Source: Caballeronia hypogeia (GTDB lineage Bacteria; Pseudomonadota; Gammaproteobacteria; Burkholderiales; Burkholderiaceae). Taken from it: a stretch of 64,000 nt of DNA. The position numbers and the translations under genes are program-made. Numbering within the stretch: position 1 is the first letter of the stretch; each line of letters begins with the position of its first letter. A model generated the notes under the pieces. That model was not told the DNA's origin and made no database searches. It worked only from the letters and a program-made list of their open reading frames with translations. Below, piece after piece: positions 57,286 through 64,000 of this stretch. The DNA is taken from positions 496,001-560,000 of the forward strand of contig NZ_FCOA02000003.1 of the NCBI RefSeq assembly GCF_001544875.2. The letters run 5' to 3'.

Positions 57286-58947
57286 ATGAAGAAACCTTCG
57301 ACCGACGCGCATCGACTCGAACTGTCCCGCCAGAACGCGGGCGAACTCGGCAATCACGCGATCGACGAATTCGTGGCCGGACGCCTGACGCGCCGCGAGC
57401 TGCTGCGCCACGCGAGCGTGCTCGGCTTTGCGCTGACCGCAGGCGGCATCTTCGGCATGCCGGCCGCGCGCGCGCAAGGCGCGGGCAAGCCCGGCGGCAC
57501 GATTCGCGTCGCGCACCTGATGCCCGCGGGCGCGGTCGATCCGCTCACCGTGACCGACGCGTCCGGTCTCGCGCTCATCAATCAGACCGGCGAATTCCTG
57601 ATCGACGACGACAGCGAGCATCTCGCGTTGCGCCCCGCGCTCGCGCTGTCATGGAAGTCGAACGACAAGGGCGACGTGTGGACCTTCAAGCTGCGCCCGA
57701 ACGTCAAGTTCCAGGACGGCCAGCCGATGACCGCGAAGGATGTCGTCGCGACCTTCAACCGCCTGTCCGACCCGAACGCGGGGTCGGCGGCGCTTTCCGT
57801 GCTGAAGGGCGTGCTGTCGAAGGATTCGGCCAAGGCCGTCGACGATCACACCGTCGAATTCCATCTCGACGCGCCCAATGGCAATTTCCCGTATTACGTC
57901 TCCTCGAACACGTATAACGCGGTGATTCTGCCGGCGAACTTCAGCGGGCCGTATGAGAAGAGCTTCATGGGCACGGGCGCGCTGAAGCTCGAGAAATACA
58001 CGCCGAAAGTGGGGGCGTCGTTCGTGCGCAATCCCGACTACTGGGGCGAGAAGTCCCTGCCCGATCGGGTGCAGTTCTCCTTCTACGCGGATCAACAGGC
58101 CCAACTGCTCGCGATGCAGGGGCGCCAGGCCGACGTCATGGGCGACTTCACCGTGCAGGGCGGCGTAGCGATGCTGAGCAATCCGCAGTTCAAGGTGCTC
58201 GGCACGAAGTCGAGCTCGCACCGTCAGATGCACATGCGCTGCGACACGGGCGCGTTCAAGGACAAGCGCGTGCGTCAGGCGCTGGCGCTTTCGATCGACC
58301 GCGAGGTCATCGTGAAGGGCCTGTTCCGTGGGCGCGCGCAAGTCGGCAACGACAGCCCGTTCGCACCGGTGTTTCCGTCGAGCGATCTCACCGTGCCGCA
58401 ACGCAAGATCGACATCGCGCAGGCGAAGAAGCTGATGAGCGATGCGGGGGTCGCGAATGGTTTCGACGTCACGCTGACGACCGAAAAGTACATGGAGATT
58501 CCCGATCTCGCGGTCGTCGTGCAGAACGCGGCGAAGGCGATCGGCATTCGCATCCAGTTGAAGGTGGAAAGTCAGGACCTGTATTACGGTTCCGGCACCT
58601 TCGGCAAGTCGGACTGGCTGGACTCGCCGCTCGGCATCACGGATTACGGGCATCGCGGCGTGCCGAACGTGTTCCTCAACGCGCCGCTCACGAGCGGCGG
58701 CACCTGGAATGCCGCGCACTTCAAGAATCCCGACTACGACAAGCTCGTCGCGCAATTCGTGGCGGCGCTCGATGTCGCGTCGCAGAAGAAGCTGTCCGCG
58801 CAAATCCAGCATCTGCTGCTCGATGAAACGCCGGTCGTGATCCCCTACTTCTACGACCAGCTGATCGTCACGCGCGCCAATGTCTCGGGCGTGCGCTTCA
58901 ACGCGATTTCGCAGATGTGGTTCGACCGCGCGACGGTATCGGCGTAA
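57286..58947 (+). CDS. Extracellular solute-binding protein family 5, Tat-exported
   Basis: Peptide/nickel-type binding protein, 553 residues. The signal is twin-arginine: GRLTRRELLRHASVLGFALTAG, then GGIFGMPAARA. The fold starts GGTIRVAHLMPAGAVDPLTV and has DVVATFNRLSD and DKRVRQALALSIDREVIVKG, typical of DppA-like proteins. Tat export and the lack of a lipobox are notable. It heads a full ABC transporter (two permeases, a double ATPase). Ligand unknown (peptide, opine or similar). Confidence 0.9.
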   Translation: MKKPSTDAHRLELSRQNAGELGNHAIDEFVAGRLTRRELLRHASVLGFALTAGGIFGMPAARAQGAGKPGGTIRVAHLMPAGAVDPLTVTDASGLALINQTGEFLIDDDSEHLALRPALALSWKSNDKGDVWTFKLRPNVKFQDGQPMTAKDVVATFNRLSDPNAGSAALSVLKGVLSKDSAKAVDDHTVEFHLDAPNGNFPYYVSSNTYNAVILPANFSGPYEKSFMGTGALKLEKYTPKVGASFVRNPDYWGEKSLPDRVQFSFYADQQAQLLAMQGRQADVMGDFTVQGGVAMLSNPQFKVLGTKSSSHRQMHMRCDTGAFKDKRVRQALALSIDREVIVKGLFRGRAQVGNDSPFAPVFPSSDLTVPQRKIDIAQAKKLMSDAGVANGFDVTLTTEKYMEIPDLAVVVQNAAKAIGIRIQLKVESQDLYYGSGTFGKSDWLDSPLGITDYGHRGVPNVFLNAPLTSGGTWNAAHFKNPDYDKLVAQFVAALDVASQKKLSAQIQHLLLDETPVVIPYFYDQLIVTRANVSGVRFNAISQMWFDRATVSA

Positions 58948-58959
58948 ATGAGGGCCTAG

Positions 58960-59967
58960 ATGAGCACGATCACGCCGACGGCCCACGCAGCCGACTTCGC
59001 CAAAATGAAACGCATCGTGCGCTTCATCGGCGTGCGGCTCCTGCTCGCGCTCGTCACCTTGTGGCTGCTGTCGATGATCGTCTTCGCGGGCGGACAGTTG
59101 CTGCCGGGCGACGTCGGGCGCGCGATCCTCGGACCGCTGGCGGACGCGCGCGCGGTCGCGGCGCTCAATCATCAGCTCGGCGTGGACCGGCCGCTCGTCA
59201 CGCAATACACGAGCTGGATCGGCCACTTCCTCCGCGGCGACATGGGCGAATCCTATGCGTTCCGCGCGCCGGTCGCGCAGTTCATCGGCGATGCGCTGTG
59301 GAATTCGGCCAAGCTCGGCGCGCTCGCGTTCGTCGTCGTGGTGCCGCTCGGCATCGCGGGCGGCGTGTATGCGGCGCTGCATTCGGGTCGCTGGATCGAT
59401 CGCCTGATCAGCATCGGCGGACTGACGGCGACGGTCGTGCCGGAATTCGTGTCGTCGATCGTGCTGATCCTGATCTTCGGCGTATGGCTGCAATGGCTAC
59501 CGATCGAAGCCACGGCGCCCGCCGGCGCGGGCTTCTTCACGCAGCTCGAACATCTGATTTTGCCGGTGCTGCCGCTCGTGTTCGTGTTCTTCGGCTATAT
59601 CGCGCGGATGGCGCGCGCCGGCACCGTCGAAGCGCTCGACGCCGACTACACGCGCACCGCTATCCTCAAAGGCCTGCCGCAGCGCGTCGTTATCCTTCGG
59701 CACGTGCTGCGCAATGCGCTCCTGCCGACCGTGACGGTCGCTGCGACGCAGCTCGGCTACATGATCGGCGGGCTGGTCGTCGTGGAGACGCTGTTTCACT
59801 ACCAGGGTATCGGCTCGCTGATCTACAACGCCGCGCGCGCCAAGGACTTTCCGATGCTCGAAGCGGGCGTGCTGACCGTCGGCGTCATTTACACGGCGGC
59901 GAACCTGATCGCCGATGCGCTTTACGTCGTGCTCAATCCACGTCTGCGCACGGGTGACGCGAAATGA
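58960..59967 (+). CDS. Dpp-type ABC transporter permease (DppB)
   Basis: 335-residue inner-membrane permease with six helices. The N-terminus has the DppB-like start LLLALVTLWLLSMIVFAGGQLLPGD, with the BPD signature EALDADYTRTAILKGLPQRVVILRHVLRNALLPT, and VVVETLFHYQGIGSLIY near the C-terminus. 12 bp after the binding-protein gene; overlaps dppC by ATGA. Confidence 0.93.
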   Translation: MSTITPTAHAADFAKMKRIVRFIGVRLLLALVTLWLLSMIVFAGGQLLPGDVGRAILGPLADARAVAALNHQLGVDRPLVTQYTSWIGHFLRGDMGESYAFRAPVAQFIGDALWNSAKLGALAFVVVVPLGIAGGVYAALHSGRWIDRLISIGGLTATVVPEFVSSIVLILIFGVWLQWLPIEATAPAGAGFFTQLEHLILPVLPLVFVFFGYIARMARAGTVEALDADYTRTAILKGLPQRVVILRHVLRNALLPTVTVAATQLGYMIGGLVVVETLFHYQGIGSLIYNAARAKDFPMLEAGVLTVGVIYTAANLIADALYVVLNPRLRTGDAK

Positions 59968-60821
59968 GCACCGCCACCGTCGTTCCGCCCAAACCGCGCC
60001 GCTTCGAAGCGCTCAACGCGCTGACGCGTTCCGCGACCTTCGATCTCGGCGTGCTGATCCTGCTGTTCTGGGTGCTGTGCGCGCTTTTCGGACACTGGCT
60101 CGTGCCGCACGATCCGTACGCGTCCGATCCGCTCAATTCGCTCACGCCGCCATCGGCCGATCACTGGTTCGGCACCGATCAGCTCGGCCGCGACGTGTTC
60201 GCGCGCGTGATCGTCGGCTCCCGCGACATCCTCACCATCGCGCCGCTCGCGACCTTGCTCGGCACGGCGGCGGGCACGGCGATCGGCCTCGTCGTCGGTT
60301 ATTTCGACGGCTGGGTCGACGCCGTCATTGGCCGCGTCATCGATGCGCTGCTCGCGCTGCCGCTCGTGATCGTCGCGCTGCTCGCGCTGGCCGCCGTCGG
60401 CGCGAGCAACACGACCGTGATTCTCGTCATCGGCCTCACCTTCACGCCGATCACCGCGCGCACCGTGCGCGCCGCCGTACTCGGCGAGCGCCATCTCGAC
60501 TACGTTCTCGCGGCGCAACTGCGCGGCGAGAACGCGCTCTACATCATGTTCGCGGAGATCCTCCCTAACGTGCTGCCGCCGATCATCGTCGAGGCGACCG
60601 TGCGGCTCGGCTACGCGATCTTCGCCGTCGCGACGCTGTCGTTTCTGGGCTTCGGCATCCAGCCGCCGTCCGCCGACTGGGGTCTCGCGCTCTCGGAAAG
60701 CTACACGCTCATGGCGGGCGGCGCATGGTGGACCGTCGTGTTCGACGCCGCCGCGATCGCCTCGCTGGTCGTCGCCGTGAACCTGGTCGCGGACGCGGTG
60801 CAAGGAGTGATCGACCGATGA
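59964..60821 (+). CDS. Dpp-type ABC transporter permease (DppC)
   Basis: 285-residue partner permease. DppC features: PHDPYASDPLNSLTPPSADHWFGTDQLGRDVFARVIVG and the cytoplasmic loop YVLAAQLRGENALYIMFAEILPNVLP, with AIFAVATLSFLGFG. Overlaps both neighbours by ATGA. Confidence 0.93.
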   Translation: MSTATVVPPKPRRFEALNALTRSATFDLGVLILLFWVLCALFGHWLVPHDPYASDPLNSLTPPSADHWFGTDQLGRDVFARVIVGSRDILTIAPLATLLGTAAGTAIGLVVGYFDGWVDAVIGRVIDALLALPLVIVALLALAAVGASNTTVILVIGLTFTPITARTVRAAVLGERHLDYVLAAQLRGENALYIMFAEILPNVLPPIIVEATVRLGYAIFAVATLSFLGFGIQPPSADWGLALSESYTLMAGGAWWTVVFDAAAIASLVVAVNLVADAVQGVIDR

Positions 60822-62887
60822 ACGGACCTCCGCCATCGGCTTTTCCCACCTTCGGCGCCGCGAAAGGCGATCAGGCCGACGCGCTGACGGTCGTCGGCCT
60901 CACGGTCGCGTATCGATCGCGCGGACGTGAGCGCGACGTGCTGCAGGACGTCACGCTGCGCGTGAGGCGCGGCGAGGCGTACGGGCTCGTCGGCGAATCG
61001 GGCTGCGGCAAGTCGACCGCCGCACTCGCGATGCTGCGTTATCTGCCGCGCAACGGGCGCGTGAAGGCGGGCAAGATTTCGATTGGCGGACGCGACGTCG
61101 CCGCGCTCGACGCTCATGCGCTGCGCGAGATGCGCGCCAACGCGGTGTCAATGGTCTATCAGGACCCGGGGCGCGCGCTGAATCCGTCGCTGACGATCGC
61201 GCGGCAAGTGTCCGAAGCCTTCGAAGCATCCGGCGCCTCCGCCGACGAAGCGCTGGCCCGCACCGCCGATATCCTCGGGCGCGTGCGCATCGCGTCGCCC
61301 GAGCGCGTGATGGAAAGCTATCCGCATCAGCTTTCGGGCGGCATGCAGCAGCGCGTCGTCATCGCGATGGCGCTCGCGTGCAATCCCGAGCTGCTGATTC
61401 TCGACGAACCGACCACCGGGCTGGATGCGACCGTCGAAGCCGAAGTGCTCGATCTCATCGCGCAGTTGCGCGCGGAGCTCGGCACGGCGGTGCTGTTCAT
61501 CAGCCACAATCTCGCGGTAATCGGGCGCATGTGCGATCGCGTCGGCGTGCTGTACGCGGGCAAGCTCGTCGAGGAAGGCACGACGGCGGATGTCTTCGCG
61601 AAACCGCGTCATCCGTACACGGTCGGTTTGCTGCGCTGTCTGCCCCGCGCAGGGCGCGCCAAGGAAACCGGCCGTCTCGACACGATTCCAGGCTCGCTGC
61701 CGCTGCCCGGATCGGTGACGCAAGGCTGCATCTTCGCGCCGCGCTGCAAGCTCGCCGATGAACGCTGTCTGAAGGACGCGCCGCCGCCCTATCGCGTCGC
61801 GGCCGCGCACGGCGACCAGATGGCGCGCTGCCACTATCACGAGCGCGCACAGACGCTGCCGCGCTCGACCGACGAAGCGCCCGTGCCCGTTGCCGATGGC
61901 CCAGAGCAGCCCTTCGCGTTGTCGGCCCGCAATCTCTCGAAGACCTTCCGCGTTGGCGACGAGGAAGTGCGCGCCGTCCACGATGTCTCGCTCGATCTCG
62001 TGCAAGGCGAGACGCTCGGGCTCGTCGGCGAATCGGGCAGCGGCAAGACGACGCTCGCGAAGCTGCTGCTCGGCCTCGTCTCGCCGGACAAGGGCGCGAC
62101 GCTCGAACTCGACGGCAACCGCCTGCCCGAGCGCGTGACCAAGCGCAGCGAAGCGCAGGTGAAGTCGCTGCAGATCGTGTTTCAGAATCCGGACTCCGCG
62201 TTGAATCGCGCGCATTCGGTGCGGCGGCTGATCGCGCGCTCCCTGTCGAAGCTCGCGGCGCTCCACGGCGAGGCGAAGGAAGCACGCCTGCACACGCTGA
62301 CCGAAGCCGTGCGTTTGCCCGAGCGCTATCTCGGCTCGCGCACGCGGCAACTGTCGGGCGGACTCAAGCAGCGCGTCGCGATTGCTCGGGCGTTCGCGGG
62401 CGATCCGCGCGTCGTCGTCTGCGACGAGCCGACCTCCGCGCTCGATGTCTCCGTGCAGGCCGCGATCCTCAACCTGCTTGCCGACCTGCAGCGCGAGCGG
62501 CGCGTGAGCTATGTGTTTATCTCGCACGATCTGCACGTGGTGCGCTATCTGTCGGATCGCATCGCGGTGCTGTATCTCGGGCGCATCATGGAAATCGGCC
62601 GGGCGGCGGCGGTCTTCGATGGCCCGCAGCATCCGTACACCGAGGCCTTGCTGTCGTCGGTACCGGCGATCGACGGCACGCACGCGAAGCGCATCCGCCT
62701 GTCGGGCGAGTTGCCGAGCGCGGCGAATCCGCCTTCGGGCTGCGTGTTCCATACGCGCTGCCCGCGCAAGATCGGCGCAATCTGCGAAACCGAAGCGCCG
62801 CCGTGCCGCGACGCCGGCGACGGCCACGCGATCCATTGCCACATTCCCGTCGACGAACTGCGCGCATTGCAGCGTCAGGAAGGCTGA
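60818..62887 (+). CDS. Double ABC ATPase of the peptide transporter (DppD-DppF fusion)
   Basis: 689 residues with two complete ATPase domains in one chain. Domain 1: Walker A VGESGCGKSTAAL, signature LSGGMQQRVVIAMAL, Walker B LLILDEPTTGLD, with the oligopeptide C-terminal extension CIFAPRCKLADERC. Domain 2: Walker A VGESGSGKTTLAK, signature LSGGLKQRVAIARAF, Walker B VVVCDEPTSALD, and HTRCPRKIGAIC. Fused DppDF proteins are common in this family (yejF/gsiA type). Starts by ATGA overlap with dppC. Confidence 0.93.
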   Translation: MNGPPPSAFPTFGAAKGDQADALTVVGLTVAYRSRGRERDVLQDVTLRVRRGEAYGLVGESGCGKSTAALAMLRYLPRNGRVKAGKISIGGRDVAALDAHALREMRANAVSMVYQDPGRALNPSLTIARQVSEAFEASGASADEALARTADILGRVRIASPERVMESYPHQLSGGMQQRVVIAMALACNPELLILDEPTTGLDATVEAEVLDLIAQLRAELGTAVLFISHNLAVIGRMCDRVGVLYAGKLVEEGTTADVFAKPRHPYTVGLLRCLPRAGRAKETGRLDTIPGSLPLPGSVTQGCIFAPRCKLADERCLKDAPPPYRVAAAHGDQMARCHYHERAQTLPRSTDEAPVPVADGPEQPFALSARNLSKTFRVGDEEVRAVHDVSLDLVQGETLGLVGESGSGKTTLAKLLLGLVSPDKGATLELDGNRLPERVTKRSEAQVKSLQIVFQNPDSALNRAHSVRRLIARSLSKLAALHGEAKEARLHTLTEAVRLPERYLGSRTRQLSGGLKQRVAIARAFAGDPRVVVCDEPTSALDVSVQAAILNLLADLQRERRVSYVFISHDLHVVRYLSDRIAVLYLGRIMEIGRAAAVFDGPQHPYTEALLSSVPAIDGTHAKRIRLSGELPSAANPPSGCVFHTRCPRKIGAICETEAPPCRDAGDGHAIHCHIPVDELRALQRQEG

Positions 62888-62979
62888 TCGGGCGCAGAGC
62901 CGGACGGGCATTCCTCGGAACCAAAGCGGCTTTGCGCGCCTCTCATCGGTTCACCGTCGAAACAACGAGGATTCCACCG

Positions 62980-63399
62980 ATGAAACCCGCCCTTTCCGTC
63001 GCGCTCGCCACATTCACCTTGAGTTTCGCGATGGCCGCACACGCTCAGAACGCGCCGCAAGCCCCGACGCCGGGCGCCTCCGACCCGACCTTCTCCGCGT
63101 ATTCGCTCGCGCAGCAATGCGCCGCCAGGTCCGATAACGCCGCGCTCGGGCAATGCGTCGGCGCGGTACGCGGCATCGTGCGCGGCTATCAGTACGGCGT
63201 GCTGTTCCTGTCGCAGCGCGTTTCGCTGCCGGACAACGAGACCAGGCGCGTGTCGCTGTGCCTCACGGACACGAAGGTGTCGTCGATCATCGACGACTTC
63301 CTCGCCGATGCAAAACAGGTCAACGAAGCCGATCTCAAGCGCACGCCGGCGGAAGTCGCGGTGCTCGGCTCGGTGCACGCGCACCACGCATGCACCTGA
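62980..63399 (+). CDS. Rap1a/Tai-like exported protein (putative immunity family)
   Basis: 139 residues: signal peptide ending MAAHAQ, then a compact domain with Cys in QQCAARSDNAALGQCVGAVRG, LCLTDTKVSS and HHACT. The spacing of cysteines and the closing alpha-helix pattern resemble the Rap1a/Tai immunity family, which protects against type VI effectors with amidase activity, but no T6SS or effector gene lies here, so the family call is tentative. ACGAGG precedes the ATG at 62980. Confidence 0.6.
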   Translation: MKPALSVALATFTLSFAMAAHAQNAPQAPTPGASDPTFSAYSLAQQCAARSDNAALGQCVGAVRGIVRGYQYGVLFLSQRVSLPDNETRRVSLCLTDTKVSSIIDDFLADAKQVNEADLKRTPAEVAVLGSVHAHHACT

Positions 63400-63412
63400 G
63401 CACGCGGCACGC

Positions 63413-64000
63413 TCAGAGCATTTCCAGCGAGCGCTTCGACTTCGGCGGCCTGAACTGCTGGTCGATGTCAGCGAGTTCATCGCCGGATAGCTGAAGATCG
63501 AGCGCCGCGCGATTCTCGCGCACATGCGCGACGTCAGCCGCCTTCGGAATCGCGAACACCTCGGGCTGGCTCAGCACCCACGCGAGCGCCACCTGAAACG
63601 CCGAAACGCCGCGAGACGCCGCGATCTTCTCCAGCGCGCCGCCGCGCGGCAGGCGCGCGTGGTCGACGGGGCTGTAGGCCATCGCCGGCATGCGGCGCTC
63701 GCGCAGCCACGGCAGCAGGTCGAACTCCGCGCCGCGCCGCGCGACGTTGTAGAGAATCTGGTCCGTCGCGCAGGCGTCGCCGCCATCGAGCGAAAACAGC
63801 TCTTCCATGTCGTCGGTGTCAAAGTTGCTCACGCCCCAGTGGCGAATCTTGCCGTCGTCCTTCAGCTTCTCGAAACCGGCGACCACGCCTTCCAGATCCT
63901 CGCCACCGCGCCAGTGCAGCAGATACAGGTCGATGCGATCGGTCTTCAGGCGCTTCAGGCTGCGTTCGCAGGCGGCCCGCACGCCGCGCTCGCTGCCGTT
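63413..64000 (-). CDS. Aldo/keto reductase, C-terminal part
   Basis: NAD(P)H-dependent reductase whose start lies past base 64000; about 195 residues are visible. RIDLYLLHWRGGEDLEGVVAGF and HWGVSNFDTDDMEELF, PWLRERRMPAMAYSPVDHARLP and the NADPH-binding IPKAADVAHVRENRAALD are typical of the AKR family. The catalytic Tyr/Lys lie in the missing part, so activity cannot be judged. Substrate unknown. Confidence 0.85.
   Translation of the reverse strand, partial: NGSERGVRAACERSLKRLKTDRIDLYLLHWRGGEDLEGVVAGFEKLKDDGKIRHWGVSNFDTDDMEELFSLDGGDACATDQILYNVARRGAEFDLLPWLRERRMPAMAYSPVDHARLPRGGALEKIAASRGVSAFQVALAWVLSQPEVFAIPKAADVAHVRENRAALDLQLSGDELADIDQQFRPPKSKRSLEML

Noticed and set aside
1..64000. CRISPR array, insertion sequence, prophage or integron
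   Set aside because: No regularly spaced repeats, no transposase, integrase, phage structural or cas genes were seen in either strand; the only transposase-like signal is the tail of the desaturase.

Overview
The window reads as ordinary, gene-dense chromosome from a high-GC betaproteobacterium of the family Burkholderiaceae, most likely Paraburkholderia or Caballeronia. This rests on recognisable gene content and order (pepA/lptFG, a cobA-cysNDH-DUF934-cysI block divergent from cysB, livJ/livHMGF, ispH-fkpB/radC/rpmBG, nadBCA, ribF/ileS/lspA/coaBC/dut, clpSA/cspA, icd, a second EF-G). It also rests on strong GC3 bias, which produces very long antisense shadow ORFs. The genus is an inference; no rRNA gene is present to settle it.

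Layout. 1-4252: pepA (partial) is divergent from lptFG, followed by a CbiX-type chelatase and a small AbrB/PIN toxin-antitoxin module in which BOTH genes carry an early nonsense codon. 4325-11625: assimilatory sulfate reduction on the minus strand (cobA, cysN, cysD, cysH, DUF934, cysI), divergent from its probable regulator cysB. 11694-19727: an orphan periplasmic binding protein, tRNA-Leu(CAA), several small or uncharacterised membrane proteins, a zinc-ribbon membrane protein, a beta-propeller lipoprotein, RsuA, an alpha/beta hydrolase and an SDR with an unusual internal insert. 19810-22715: an iron-sulfur flavoprotein reductase, then an acetylornithine-type aminotransferase with a possible Arg-rich leader peptide and attenuator, coupled to a GNAT gene. 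22771-27869: branched-chain amino acid ABC transporter (livF, livG, livM, livH and a lipoprotein binding protein). 28300-31329: ispH and fkpB divergent from radC, rpmB and rpmG. 31516-35101: nadB convergent with nadC-nadA, the complete route from aspartate to nicotinate mononucleotide. 35229-40002: acyl desaturase, MscS channel, rRNA methyltransferase and purN. 40152-47332: ribF, ileS, lspA, coaBC, a flavin monooxygenase and dut, all on the plus strand with several start/stop overlaps. 47412-52183: clpA-clpS, cspA and icd. 52365-56573: rluE, a small secreted Ala/Lys-rich protein, a DUF192 protein and a stand-alone fusA. 56661-62887: cupin plus a peptide-type ABC transporter (Tat-exported binding protein, two permeases, a double ATPase). 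62980-64000: a Rap1a/Tai-like exported protein and a partial aldo/keto reductase.

Functionally this is core metabolism (sulfur, NAD, riboflavin/CoA, nucleotides, LPS transport, translation) with a few small accessory pieces. I found no prophage, integron, CRISPR array, insertion sequence or obvious secondary-metabolite locus. I do not see a clearly new multi-gene system. The observations best worth checking are the doubly broken toxin-antitoxin module with its intact 15-bp palindrome, the candidate arginine leader peptide upstream of the aminotransferase, the transposase-like C-terminal extension of the desaturase, the low-complexity insert in the SDR, and the pair of tiny membrane proteins after the tRNA.
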